64,000 nt of DNA from Chitinophaga oryzae (GCF_012516375.2 NZ_CP051204.2:496001-560000), one strand, 5' to 3'. Positions 9,876-18,358 are shown, counted from the first letter of the stretch. The notes: a model not told the origin generated them from the sequence alone. Numbers and translations: made by a program.

Positions 9876-11683
9876 CTTTGGGCTTTATGGAAATGTTCCC
9901 ATACCAGCCTGGCCTTGGCGCTGCCGATTTCCTGCGTGAGGTCTTCTTCCGAAAGCAGTTTTATTTTGGCGACAGAGCGGAATGTTTTCAGCAGTTGCGT
10001 GGCGGTTTGTTCACCAATTCCCTTGATGGTTTCCAGTTCGTTTTTAAAGGTGCCCTTGCTGCGTTTCTGACGGTGGAAAGTGATACCGAAACGGTGTACC
10101 TCGTCACGGATACGGCGTATCAGCTTCAGGCTCTCGCTGTTGAACGGCAGTTTGATACTTTCTGAGTCACCAGGGAAAAAGATCTCCTCCTCGTTTTTGG
10201 CAAGGCCTACGACGGTCATGCTGCCAATCAGGTCCAGTGCACGGATGCTTTCCATGGCTGATCCCAGCTGCCCTTTACCACCATCGATAATGACGAGCTG
10301 CGGCAACGGCTGCTGTTCTGCCAGCAGGCGGGAGTAACGCCGGTATACGACTTCCTTCATGGAAGCGAAATCGTTGATGCCTTCCACCGTTTTGATATTG
10401 AAATGGCGGTAGTCTTTTTTGGAGGCTACGCCGTCTTTAAACACCACACAGGCGGACACGGGGTAAGCGCCCTGGAAGTTGGAGTTATCGAAACACTCGA
10501 TGTGCTCCGGCAGCAACGGTAGTTCAAGATCGGCCTGCAACTGGTAGAGCACCTGCTTTCGCTCCATATCGCTCTTGCCTTCGAGGTGCAGAATTTTCTT
10601 CCGGTATAGTTCTTCCTTGAAATAATTCACGTTCTTCTCCGACAGTTCCAGGAGTTTCTTTTTATCCCCTCCTTTAGGGACGGTAATGGTAACATCGCTC
10701 TCTGGGTACTCCAGGGGGAAAGGCACTACGATTTCCGGGGTGATGCTTTTAAATACGTCCCGCAGATAGGCGATAGCGTAGCTGAGTACTTCTTCGTCTC
10801 CTTCTTCCAGTTGTTTTTCGAGGGTCACTGTCTTCGTATCGGAGATGGTGCCGTTGAGAATACGCAGATAGTTGACGTAGGCATGGTTGCCGTCGCTGAT
10901 GATGGAGAACACGTCCACGTTGCCCATGCGGGTGTTGACCACCGTGGACTTGGCGGAATAGTCTTCAAGGCTGGCGATTTTCTTGCGCATGATCTCCGCC
11001 TTTTCAAACTCCATGGCGGCGGCGTATTGCTGCATTTGTTCCTTGAACAGGTTGACCACGGGCGACAGGTTGCCTTTTAATACGTTTTTCACCTGCGCCA
11101 GTCCTTCCCGGTAGTCTTCTTCTGTCTGTAATCCTTCGCAGGGGCCTTTGCAGTTGCCGAGGTGGTATTCAAGGCAGACCTTGAATTTCCCTTTTTTGAT
11201 GTTCTGATCGCTGAGGTTGAGGTTACAGGTGCGCAGCGGAATATTGTAGCGGATCACTTCCAGTATTTCCCGGACACGGCCTACGGAGGTAAACGGTCCC
11301 AGGTAATCCGATCCGTCTTTGATCACGTTGCGGGTAAAGAACACCCTCGGGAACGGTTCATGTTTGATGACGATATAAGGATATGTTTTATCGTCTTTCA
11401 GGTTGATGTTGTACCGGGGCTGGAACTGTTTGATCAGGGAGTTCTCCAGCAGAAACGCGTCCTGCTCGGAGTTGACGATGGTAAACTCAATGTGGTGGAT
11501 ATGTTCCACCAGTTTACGGGTTTTGAAGTTATCGTGATACTTGACGAAATAGGAACTCACTCTTTTACGCAGGCTTTTGGCTTTGCCTACATACAGCAGG
11601 GTGCCGTCCTTATCGTAATATTTGTAGATGCCGGGATCAAGTGGTATGGTATGTGATATTTGCTGGAATTCTGCTGCTGTCAT
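9872..11683 (-). CDS. uvrC: Excinuclease ABC subunit UvrC
   Basis: UvrC makes both incisions in nucleotide excision repair after loading by UvrA/UvrB. Domains in order: GIY-YIG nuclease (residues 16-95, with PGIYKYY and LLYVGKAKSLRKR for the 3' cut), a UVR helical hairpin that binds UvrB (about 205-240, QYAAAMEFEKAEIMRKKI), the RNase-H-like 5' nuclease (about 385-530, with ECFDNSNFQG and LVIIDGGKGQLG), and a C-terminal helix-hairpin-helix (IKGIGEQTATQLLKTF). Length of 603 is normal. It follows the upstream lipoprotein gene by only 3 bases, so the two form one transcription unit. Confidence 0.96.
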   Translation of the reverse strand: MTAAEFQQISHTIPLDPGIYKYYDKDGTLLYVGKAKSLRKRVSSYFVKYHDNFKTRKLVEHIHHIEFTIVNSEQDAFLLENSLIKQFQPRYNINLKDDKTYPYIVIKHEPFPRVFFTRNVIKDGSDYLGPFTSVGRVREILEVIRYNIPLRTCNLNLSDQNIKKGKFKVCLEYHLGNCKGPCEGLQTEEDYREGLAQVKNVLKGNLSPVVNLFKEQMQQYAAAMEFEKAEIMRKKIASLEDYSAKSTVVNTRMGNVDVFSIISDGNHAYVNYLRILNGTISDTKTVTLEKQLEEGDEEVLSYAIAYLRDVFKSITPEIVVPFPLEYPESDVTITVPKGGDKKKLLELSEKNVNYFKEELYRKKILHLEGKSDMERKQVLYQLQADLELPLLPEHIECFDNSNFQGAYPVSACVVFKDGVASKKDYRHFNIKTVEGINDFASMKEVVYRRYSRLLAEQQPLPQLVIIDGGKGQLGSAMESIRALDLIGSMTVVGLAKNEEEIFFPGDSESIKLPFNSESLKLIRRIRDEVHRFGITFHRQKRSKGTFKNELETIKGIGEQTATQLLKTFRSVAKIKLLSEEDLTQEIGSAKARLVWEHFHKAQS

Positions 11684-11686
11684 GTG

Positions 11687-12256
11687 TTACATCCTGTTTT
11701 TAGGTGTGACGGTTACATTGACTTCAATCTCCTTGGGTGACAGAAAAGCTATTTTCTGGTAGGTGGCGATACGGATATTTTTGTTTCGCTGGTAAAACAG
11801 GTCCTGCCTGAACTCGTATACCATATTAACCGTATAGCTGTGGATGTTCACCTGTTGTATGGTCCCGTTTTTATCCAGTTCCATGGTGATTTCGGAAGGA
11901 AAGGTTTGTTTGCCTTTTGACTTATAGATCACCGATTTCCTGCCGGAGAAGGGGTCATACAGGCTGGAGGTATCATATTCGTCACGCAGGGAGGGTTTGT
12001 TCAGGTCGATATCGGCGAATGGTTTCAGCAGGTCTCTGATGGCGGTGCTGTCGGTGCCGTTTACATTGGCCGTGTCGCTTACGCCGTTAAGGGTGACTAT
12101 TTTATGCAGACTGAAACCTCCGGTGCGGATATTTTCCCGTTCTCCGTTGAAGTAGGCTGGTAGTGGCTCAAATTTGGCTCCGGCCGTCGTTTTTCCTGTT
12201 GTATTGTTGTCCTGATGGCAGGCTATAAAACCGAATATGGTTAATAGTACCGTCAT
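11687..12256 (-). CDS. Unknown lipoprotein co-transcribed with uvrC
   Basis: Not recognised. The start at 12256 gives a short lipoprotein signal ending FGFIAC with the lipidated Cys at residue 13. A second ATG, 18 bases upstream, would sit at the predicted transcription start. The exported part (about 175 residues) is hydrophilic and beta-rich, with TFPSEITMELDKNGTIQQV and a closing QKIAFLSPKEIEVNVTVTP. There is no visible catalytic motif. It lies 3 bases from uvrC and shares its promoter; a DNA-repair role is not implied, since Bacteroidota often pair unrelated genes this way. Confidence 0.7.
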   Translation of the reverse strand: MTVLLTIFGFIACHQDNNTTGKTTAGAKFEPLPAYFNGERENIRTGGFSLHKIVTLNGVSDTANVNGTDSTAIRDLLKPFADIDLNKPSLRDEYDTSSLYDPFSGRKSVIYKSKGKQTFPSEITMELDKNGTIQQVNIHSYTVNMVYEFRQDLFYQRNKNIRIATYQKIAFLSPKEIEVNVTVTPKNRM

Positions 12257-12278
12257 GTAGCGGTAATGTCTCATACGG

Positions 12279-12286
12279 CAAAATTA
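12279..12286 (-). promoter_or_regulatory. -7 promoter element of the lipoprotein-uvrC operon
   Basis: On the minus strand 12286-12279 reads TAATTTTG, matching TAnnTTTG. It implies transcription from about 12272, which argues for translation from the ATG at 12256 rather than 12274. Confidence 0.45.
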
Positions 12287-12456
12287 GTACTTAAATACGG
12301 GTCAGAAAAAATGCGCCGTAAAAACGGCGCATCGATGCATGAGCAAATCTGTCGAGAGCACTAAAAATATGAATATCAGTCTGTCGGACTGAGAAAATAT
12401 CAGAATGGTGATAGTTAAACGGGGGGGATAAATAAAAAGTTACACGCGTTGAAAAT

Positions 12457-12625
12457 ATTTTTTCACGCAAAGGCGTTTTTTCACGCAAAGACGCTAAGCA
12501 GCAAAGACGCTAAGTTTTTTTAAGATAAATAAGAAAACAAAGGGCGATTATCAAATTCTGATAATCGCCCTTTGTTCTCTTATTATTTTCTTAGCGTCTT
12601 TGCTGCTTAGCGCCTTTGCGTGAAA
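12457..12625. repeat. Composite palindromic element of the CGCAAAG type
   Basis: A nested inverted repeat in the 380-base gap between the uvrC operon and gpmI. The outer arms TTTTTCACGC (12477-12486) and GCGTGAAAAA (12616-12625) enclose a perfect 23-bp pair (12492-12514 with 12590-12612, CGCTAAGCAGCAAAGACGCT...) and a perfect 17-bp inner hairpin (12537-12553 with 12559-12575). An extra TTTTTTCACGCAAAGGCG unit lies in tandem on the left (12458-12475). It could terminate gpmI transcription, which enters from the other side. The rest of the gap (12287-12456) shows no gene. Confidence 0.75.
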
Positions 12626-12642
12626 AAGCGAGCCTGCGAGCG

Positions 12643-14166
12643 CTATACGAGTACGGTGCCGGTCATTTCCTTCGGAGCGGCCAGTCCCATGAAATGCAGG
12701 ATGGTGGGGGCGATGTCGCCGAGTTTGCCATCTTTCACTTTACCCTGGAAGTCGTTGCTGATAATGAAGAAAGGAACGAGGTTGAGGGTATGGGCGGTGT
12801 TGGGGGTGCCGTCTTCGTTGATCATATAATCGGCGTTGCCGTGGTCTGCGGTCAGGAATACGGTGTAGTTGCTGGCCAGAGCGGCGGTTACTACCCGGTT
12901 GACGCAGTGGTCTACGGTTTCCACCGCTTTTATGGCAGCGGAGAATACGCCGGTATGGCCTACCATGTCCGCATTGGCGAAGTTGAGGGCGATAAAATCG
13001 GCGGATTTTTCCTGCAGTACGGGAACGATGGCGTCTGTTACTTCATTGGCGCTCATTTCCGGTTTCAGGTCGTAGGTGGCCACTTTGGGTGATGGTATCA
13101 TGATCCTGCGTTCGCCTTCAAATTCTTTCTCCCGTCCGCCGGAGAAGAAGAAGGAAACGTGCGGGTATTTTTCGGTTTCTGCGATACGTACCTGCGTATA
13201 GCCGTCTTTAGCGAGTACTTCGCCGAGGGTCATGTTCAGGTTATCGTTTTCGAAGATGACGTGTACGTTTTTATAGGTTTTATCGTATTCCGTCATGGTG
13301 GTGTAGTATACCTGCAGCGGCTTCATCCCGAAATCAGGGAAAGCTTCCTGTGTGAGCACCTGGGTGATTTCGCGGCAGCGGTCCGTACGGAAGTTGAAAC
13401 ACAGTACAGCGTCGCCATCCTGGATGGTGGCCAGGGGGGCGCCGGCTTCGTCCTGAACGATGATCGGTTTGATGAATTCGTCGGTTACGCCTTCTGCGTA
13501 GGAGGCTTTAATAGCGGTGAGCAGGTCGTGGGTACCGGTACCGGTGCCGTGGACCAGCGCATCGTAGGCCAGTTTTACGCGTTCCCAGCGTTTATCTCTG
13601 TCCATGGCATAATAGCGGCCGATGACAGAGGCTATTTTGCCGGTTGACTGCTGCAGGTGGGCCTGCAGGTCTTCCAGGAAGCCCAGTCCGCTTTTCGGGT
13701 CGGTATCGCGGCCGTCGGTAAAGGCGTGGATATATACTTTTTCCAGCCCTTGTGCTTTGGCGATGGTGGTCAGTGTTTTCAGGTGTTCGATATGCGAGTG
13801 TACGCCACCGTTACTTACCAGTCCGATCAGGTGGAGGGCTTTGTTGTTGTTCCTGGCGTGCGCCAGGGTGTCCAGCAGAACGGAATTGGCTGCCAGTTCT
13901 CCGTCGCGGGCCGCTACGTTGATCCGTTGCAGTTCCTGGTATACGATCCTGCCGGCGCCAATGTTGAGGTGACCTACTTCGGAGTTACCCATCTGGCCCT
14001 CCGGTAAACCTACAGCTTCGCCGCAGGTAACGAGATTGCTGTGGGGGTATTTGTTATATAGGCTGCTAACAAAGGGAGTCTGTGCTTGTGCAATGGCGTC
14101 AGCGGTAGGCACTTTACCTTCGCCCCATCCATCCATAATTACGAGAATGGCTCTTTTCTTTTCCAT
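12643..14166 (-). CDS. gpmI: 2,3-bisphosphoglycerate-independent phosphoglycerate mutase
   Basis: GpmI interconverts 3- and 2-phosphoglycerate in glycolysis through a phosphoserine intermediate and two Mn2+ ions. The 507-residue protein has the metal-site Asp in VIMDGWGEG (D12), the catalytic Ser in GNSEVGHLNIGAGR (S62), SNGGVHSHIEHL, and the C-terminal metal ligands in NFANADMVGHTG and LTADHGNADYM. It starts at an ATG at 14166, about 90 bases downstream of a -7 box at 14264-14257. It is the only glycolysis gene in the window. Confidence 0.97.
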   Translation of the reverse strand: MEKKRAILVIMDGWGEGKVPTADAIAQAQTPFVSSLYNKYPHSNLVTCGEAVGLPEGQMGNSEVGHLNIGAGRIVYQELQRINVAARDGELAANSVLLDTLAHARNNNKALHLIGLVSNGGVHSHIEHLKTLTTIAKAQGLEKVYIHAFTDGRDTDPKSGLGFLEDLQAHLQQSTGKIASVIGRYYAMDRDKRWERVKLAYDALVHGTGTGTHDLLTAIKASYAEGVTDEFIKPIIVQDEAGAPLATIQDGDAVLCFNFRTDRCREITQVLTQEAFPDFGMKPLQVYYTTMTEYDKTYKNVHVIFENDNLNMTLGEVLAKDGYTQVRIAETEKYPHVSFFFSGGREKEFEGERRIMIPSPKVATYDLKPEMSANEVTDAIVPVLQEKSADFIALNFANADMVGHTGVFSAAIKAVETVDHCVNRVVTAALASNYTVFLTADHGNADYMINEDGTPNTAHTLNLVPFFIISNDFQGKVKDGKLGDIAPTILHFMGLAAPKEMTGTVLV

Positions 14167-14256
14167 ATCCTGTCTGGTTAAGGTTAATGTTTTATTGATT
14201 TCAACTCGGGAGGTGAAAGTACTTATAATGCAGCTGAATACTTTCTAAATATTTTA

Positions 14257-14264
14257 CAAAAATA
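14257..14264 (-). promoter_or_regulatory. Possible -7 promoter element of gpmI
   Basis: On the minus strand 14264-14257 reads TATTTTTG, matching TAnnTTTG; no clear -33 box is seen. It would give a leader of about 85 bases. The gap 14167-14474 otherwise holds the facing promoter for the DUF4783 gene. Confidence 0.35.
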
Positions 14265-14392
14265 AGGCTAATCCAAAAATTACGAATGCCAGGGTTGGTC
14301 ATCTCGCATTTTGATAATCAGTTATTCAAATTAATTTGCATATTATTTTTATCTTATTATTTACGTATTCATTGCTACCACGATGGTGTGAT

Positions 14393-14426
14393 TTTGTTGA
14401 AATACAACGTGTTTGGCATAGTTTTC
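14393..14426 (+). promoter_or_regulatory. Promoter of the DUF4783 gene
   Basis: TTTG at 14393-14396 and TAGTTTTC at 14419-14426 (one mismatch to TAnnTTTG) are 22 bases apart. The predicted start near 14433 lies about 42 bases before the ATG. Confidence 0.45.
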
Positions 14427-14474
14427 GCATTTAATTTGTGTTGATTAAGTTACTTTCTAATAAAAAAACTGACA

Positions 14475-14885
14475 ATGAAGAAGCTATTGATTGTGCTGAT
14501 GGTGTTGTTGGGAGGAATTATTTCAGCATTTGCGCTGTCGGCACGTTCAGAGGAGATGCTGGTAGCCGGACCGTTTGAAGATGTGGTAAGTGCTATCAAG
14601 CAAGGCGATGTAAACAGCTTATCCCGTTACCTGGACAACAATGTCGAAATTAATATCAGTGGTAAAGCGAATGCTTACAGTAAAGCACAGGCAGAGATCA
14701 TCCTGAAGGATTTCTTCTCCAAAAACCAGGTGAAATCCTTCGAACTGGTACACCAGGGAGGCGAAGCCTCTAAGTTCGGTATCGGTAATCTGAGCACCAG
14801 CGGAGGGAATTATCGCCTTTCGTTCTTCCTGCAGAAAAAGGGAGGGTCTATGGTCCTCAACGAGCTAAGATTTGAGAATAAGTAA
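14475..14885 (+). CDS. DUF4783 domain exported protein
   Basis: The 136-residue protein has an N-terminal signal peptide (MKKLLIVLMVLLGGIISAFA). The mature part is a small alpha+beta domain of the SnoaL/NTF2-like kind, with AIKQGDVNSLSRYLDNNVEI and a closing RLSFFLQKKGGSMVLNELRFEN. It resembles the DUF4783 family of Bacteroidota, whose role is unknown. It has its own promoter and a strong terminator at 14918-14948, so it is not co-transcribed with nadC, although the two often neighbour each other. Confidence 0.75.
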   Translation: MKKLLIVLMVLLGGIISAFALSARSEEMLVAGPFEDVVSAIKQGDVNSLSRYLDNNVEINISGKANAYSKAQAEIILKDFFSKNQVKSFELVHQGGEASKFGIGNLSTSGGNYRLSFFLQKKGGSMVLNELRFENK

Positions 14886-14917
14886 ATTGACCACATAAAT
14901 TAATTGAAAAGGCCTGG

Positions 14918-14948
14918 GTGCCCCGCTATTAATTGCGGGGCACTTTTT
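14918..14948 (+). terminator. Terminator of the DUF4783 gene
   Basis: A perfect 9-bp GC-rich stem (14918-14926 with 14935-14943, GTGCCCCGC), an 8-base AT loop, then five T. Confidence 0.85.
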
Positions 14949-14956
14949 ATTTTTGT

Positions 14957-15131
14957 CTCGCAAAGGATACAAAGAGAGCAAAGGAGGCAAAGTGAGCGAA
15001 AGAGAAAGAAACGATCCACTGCCTTTATTCTTTACGCACTTTACTCACTTAAGTAGCTTTGCGGGCTTAAATAGGCTCCACTGTCTTTATTCTTTGCGTA
15101 CTTTGCTCACTTAAGTAGCTTTGCGAGACTA
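14957..15131. repeat. CGCAAAG-type repeat with a 55-bp direct duplication
   Basis: Two 55-bp near-identical direct copies (15015-15069 and 15077-15131, starting TCCACTG and containing CACTTAAGTAGCTTTGCG) lie 62 bases apart. The left part (14957-15005) holds CGCAAAG, GCAAAG and GTGAGCGAAAG units that are roughly the reverse complement of the copies, so the whole can fold into a long imperfect hairpin. The right copy ends 13 bases before the nadC ATG, so the nadC leader comes from the repeat. Confidence 0.7.
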
Positions 15132-15143
15132 AATTATGCACCT

Positions 15144-15995
15144 ATGTTAGATGAAGCAGCGCTGAACGCGTTTATCAGAAGCGCCCTGGCAGAAGATATC
15201 GGGAATGGCGACCACTCCACGCTGGCCTGTATTCCGCCTACGGCCAAAGGAAAGGCGGTATTGAAGATAAAGGAAAACGGCATCCTCGCCGGCATGGAGG
15301 TGGCGGCCGCCATCTTTAAATGGCTGGACATGCACGCGGTATTCACCCCGTTCAAAAAAGACGGTGATGCCATGGCTGCCGGTGAAACTGCTTTCGAAAT
15401 CGAAGCCGCAGTACATACCCTGCTGATGGGAGAACGACTGGTGCTCAACTGTATGCAGCGGATGAGCGGCATCGCTACCCTTACCCACCAATACGTGGAA
15501 CTGCTGAAGGGATATCATACCCGTATCCTCGATACCCGCAAAACCACGCCCAACTTCCGCATGCTGGAAAAAGAAGCTGTTCGTATAGGCGGTGGCGTTA
15601 ATCACCGCATGGGCCTGTATGACATGGTGATGCTGAAAGACAACCACATCGATTTTGCCGGCGGTATCACCGCGGCAGTCAATAAAACCGTGGCGTACCT
15701 GGCAGAGCGGAAACTGCCGCTGAAAATAGAAGTCGAAACCCGCAACCTCGATGATGTAAAAGAAGTGCTGGCAGTAGGACAGGTAGATCGGATCATGCTG
15801 GACAACTTCACGCCCGAACAAATTACCGCCGCTTTGGCGTTAATTAACGGGAAAGTGGAAACAGAAGCTTCCGGCGGCATCAACCTCAGCACCATCCAGG
15901 CGTATGCTGCTACCGGCGTGGATTTTATCTCTGTAGGCGCCATTATTCATCATGCTGTAAGCCTGGATTTGAGTCTGAAAGCGATTATATCTTAA
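15144..15995 (+). CDS. nadC: Nicotinate-nucleotide pyrophosphorylase (carboxylating)
   Basis: NadC turns quinolinate and PRPP into nicotinate mononucleotide, CO2 and PPi in de novo NAD synthesis. The 283-residue protein carries the type II phosphoribosyltransferase signatures: AEDIGNGDHST, LNCMQRMSGIATLT, the active-site DTRKTTPNFRMLEKEAVRIG, NHRMGLYDMVMLKDNHI, and the phosphate loop EASGGINL...TGVDFISVG. Length is usual. It is the first of three closely spaced genes (10 bases to the lipid kinase, 18 more to the SUI1 gene). No nadA or nadB is in view. Confidence 0.96.
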   Translation: MLDEAALNAFIRSALAEDIGNGDHSTLACIPPTAKGKAVLKIKENGILAGMEVAAAIFKWLDMHAVFTPFKKDGDAMAAGETAFEIEAAVHTLLMGERLVLNCMQRMSGIATLTHQYVELLKGYHTRILDTRKTTPNFRMLEKEAVRIGGGVNHRMGLYDMVMLKDNHIDFAGGITAAVNKTVAYLAERKLPLKIEVETRNLDDVKEVLAVGQVDRIMLDNFTPEQITAALALINGKVETEASGGINLSTIQAYAATGVDFISVGAIIHHAVSLDLSLKAIIS

Positions 15996-16005
15996 AACAG
16001 TTCTT

Positions 16006-16887
16006 TTGAAGAAGATACTTTTTATCATTAACCGCAAAGCGGGCACAGATCGTGAGAAGCGACTGGAGGGGGCCATCAGCAGACATTTCCCGGCAAATCA
16101 GTTTGAGGTGAGCATCACCCATCTGGCTTACCTGGGGCATGGCGCCGACCTGGCCCGGGAGGCAGTGAAAAACGGCGTGGATACTGTTGTGGCCGTAGGT
16201 GGTGACGGATCTATCAATGAAATAGCACAGGGCCTGGTAGACAGTAATACTGCTATGGCCATCCTGCCGCTGGGCAGCGGCAATGGGCTCGCCCGTGCCC
16301 TCAAAATACCGCTCGACGTGGATAAGGCGCTGCGGCTCATCGTGAACAATAAACAACGCCCCATTGACGTGGGGTATGCCAATGAACATTTGTTCCTCAG
16401 CAACGCCGGCGTTGGCTTCGATGCGCTCATTGCGGAACAGTTCAAACATACAAAGAAAAGAGGGCTGGCTGGTTATGCCAAACTGGTGCTCAAAAGCTTC
16501 AGCAGCTACAACCCGGAAGCCTACCACATCAGTATAGATGGCCGCCTGCTGGATGAAAAAGCATTCCTGTTGACGGTAGCCAACGGCAACCAGTTTGGAT
16601 ACGAGTTTAAACTGGCGCCGGGCGCCAGCGTCTTCGACGGACAGCTGGACCTCTGCATCATGCCGCCCGTACGCTTCTATCATCTGCTGCCTGTCAGCTT
16701 CCATTCCCTGATGGGGAACATCGATAAAACACGTTATCTTAAACATTTCACCGGAAAGGAAATCACGATCCGCAGCAATTCCCTGCAGTACCTGCAGGTA
16801 GATGGCGATGCTGTTCCGATCAACGGTGACGGATCGGTGCGGTTGTCTGTAAAACCCGCCGCCATCAAGGTGATCGTGAATGAATAA
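16006..16887 (+). CDS. Diacylglycerol/lipid kinase family protein (YegS/BmrU-like)
   Basis: The 293-residue protein belongs to the DAGK catalytic-domain family, which phosphorylates lipid hydroxyls with ATP. Motifs seen are the first strand FIINRKAGT (residues 7-14), the nucleotide-binding GGDGSINEIAQG (65-76) and PLGSGNGLARALK (88-100), plus a C-terminal beta-sandwich ending YLQVDGDAVPINGDG. The start is a TTG at 16006, giving MKKILFIINRKAG, the natural N-terminus; no ATG is available before the first conserved strand. Its lipid substrate cannot be read from sequence. It is in an operon with nadC and the SUI1-like gene. Confidence 0.88.
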   Translation: MKKILFIINRKAGTDREKRLEGAISRHFPANQFEVSITHLAYLGHGADLAREAVKNGVDTVVAVGGDGSINEIAQGLVDSNTAMAILPLGSGNGLARALKIPLDVDKALRLIVNNKQRPIDVGYANEHLFLSNAGVGFDALIAEQFKHTKKRGLAGYAKLVLKSFSSYNPEAYHISIDGRLLDEKAFLLTVANGNQFGYEFKLAPGASVFDGQLDLCIMPPVRFYHLLPVSFHSLMGNIDKTRYLKHFTGKEITIRSNSLQYLQVDGDAVPINGDGSVRLSVKPAAIKVIVNE

Positions 16888-16905
16888 CCGTTAAACTTTT
16901 ATGCA

Positions 16906-17244
16906 ATGACAAAGAAAAAAAATAGCTCCGGCAACGGGATCGTATACTCTACCGATCCTAATTTTTCTTTTGAACCGGAACATACCGAAGAACAGGAAAC
17001 CCTCTCCCCTGCTCAGCAACAGCTGAGAGTGAAACTGGATACCAAACAACGCGCCGGTAAGGTAGTGACCCTGGTAGATGGTTTTATCGGAAAAGACGAA
17101 GATGTGGAGAAACTGGGGAAAGACCTGAAAACAAAATGCGGTACCGGCGGTAGCGTAAAAGACGGCCAGATATTGATCCAGGGCGATTATAAAGAGAAAG
17201 TGATCAAGTGGTTGCAGGACTGGGGGTATAAAAAGACCAAATAA
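16906..17244 (+). CDS. SUI1/eIF1-family translation factor (YciH-like)
   Basis: The 112-residue protein has a charged N-terminal third and a C-terminal SUI1 domain (about residues 35-110). The domain shows the family pattern VKLDTKQRAGKVVTLVDGF, LGKDLKTKCGTGGSVKDGQILIQGDYK and a final KVIKWLQDWGY. Bacterial homologues such as YciH act at the 30S initiation step and influence start-site fidelity. It is the last gene of the nadC operon and is followed by the inverted repeat at 17263-17327. Confidence 0.9.
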   Translation: MTKKKNSSGNGIVYSTDPNFSFEPEHTEEQETLSPAQQQLRVKLDTKQRAGKVVTLVDGFIGKDEDVEKLGKDLKTKCGTGGSVKDGQILIQGDYKEKVIKWLQDWGYKKTK

Positions 17245-17262
17245 AGCAGTTTGAAATTTTCT

Positions 17263-17327
17263 GATTTACGATTTTTTGATTTTGAGAAAGTTGCCCGACA
17301 TTTCCCAAAATCAAAAAATCGTAAATC
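17263..17327. terminator. Perfect 22-bp hairpin between convergent genes
   Basis: Arms 17263-17284 and 17306-17327 (GATTTACGATTTTTTGATTT...) are perfectly complementary with a 21-base loop. It separates the SUI1 gene from the convergent aldo/keto reductase gene and probably ends transcription from both sides. The AT-rich repeating style is akin to the element at 8516-8640. Confidence 0.65.
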
Positions 17328-17344
17328 AAAAAATCTTTAAATGA

Positions 17345-18337
17345 CTAGCGGTTTACCAGTTTCAGTGCGCCCTCACTGTACCTGGACCCGGCCACAACGC
17401 CGTCTTTCAGGATGGCATTTATTTTTTCCAGATCAGCGCTGTTCAGCTGAACATCTGCGGCAGCAGCATTTTCCTGTAAATATTTCCTGCGTTTGGTGCC
17501 GGGTATCGGTACGATGTCTTCTCCCTGGGCCAGCAGCCATGCGAGAGAGAGCTGTGCAGAGGTGATCCCCTTCTCTTTCGCAAAGTTTTCCAAAGCAGTT
17601 ACGGTTTGCAGGTTCTGTTCAAAATTGCCTTGCTGGAAGCGGGGCAGTGTTCTGCGGAAGTCATTTGCTCCCAGTGTGGAGGCGTCTGTAATAGCGCCGG
17701 TGGCCATGCCTCTTCCCAGGGGGCTGTAGGCTACCAGGGAAATACCCAGTTCACGGGTGGTCTTCAGGATTTCTCCTTCCACGTCCCTGGTAAACAGGGA
17801 ATATTCACTTTGTAATGCGGCGATCGGATGTACGGCATATGCTTTTCTGATGGAAGCGGCGCTGGCTTCAGAAAGGCCGAGGTAGCGTACTTTACCGGCT
17901 TTTACCAGGTCAGCCATGGCGCCTACGGTTTCTTCGATCGGTACGTTTTCATCCACCCGGTGTGCGTAGTAGAGATCGATCACATCCACTTTCAGTCTTT
18001 TCAGGCTGTCTTCCACGGCCTGCTTCAGGTGTTTCGGAGAGCCGTCGAAATAGGTAGAGCCATCTTCCCTGTATCTGAAGCCGAATTTGGTAGCGAGGAA
18101 TACTTTATCTCTTTTGGTAGCCAGTATTTTAGAGAGCAGGATTTCATTGGCGCCCTGCCCGTACATATCTGCGGTATCCCAGAAATTGATGCCGAGGTCC
18201 AGCGCCAGTTCCAGTGTTTTCAGAGACTCTTCTTCGTTGAAATCCCCTTCATGGCCATAGGCAAATGACATGCCCATGCAACCCAGTCCAATCGCTGATA
18301 TTGATTCACCTGTTTTTCCAAGTTTTCTGTACTGCAT
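17345..18337 (-). CDS. Aldo/keto reductase
   Basis: The 330-residue TIM-barrel oxidoreductase begins with the family's KLGKTGESISAIGLGCMGMS. The catalytic tetrad is visible: D54 in NFWDTADMYG, Y59 in the same motif, K84 in VFLATKFGF and H126 in DLYYAHRVD. The C-terminal NADPH-binding part includes IVPIPGTKRRKYLQENAAA. It resembles the AKR13-type stress and xenobiotic reductases; the substrate is unknown. The divergent-order neighbour just upstream is an AraC regulator on the same strand, 89 bases away, which may control it. Confidence 0.93.
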   Translation of the reverse strand: MQYRKLGKTGESISAIGLGCMGMSFAYGHEGDFNEEESLKTLELALDLGINFWDTADMYGQGANEILLSKILATKRDKVFLATKFGFRYREDGSTYFDGSPKHLKQAVEDSLKRLKVDVIDLYYAHRVDENVPIEETVGAMADLVKAGKVRYLGLSEASAASIRKAYAVHPIAALQSEYSLFTRDVEGEILKTTRELGISLVAYSPLGRGMATGAITDASTLGANDFRRTLPRFQQGNFEQNLQTVTALENFAKEKGITSAQLSLAWLLAQGEDIVPIPGTKRRKYLQENAAAADVQLNSADLEKINAILKDGVVAGSRYSEGALKLVNR

Positions 18338-18358
18338 ATAGTTAAATTTTTATGATGT

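Noticed and set aside
12457..15131. Repeated CGCAAAG units as a CRISPR array
   Set aside because: The units are not regularly spaced by unique spacers, form inverted rather than direct arrays, and no cas gene is present.
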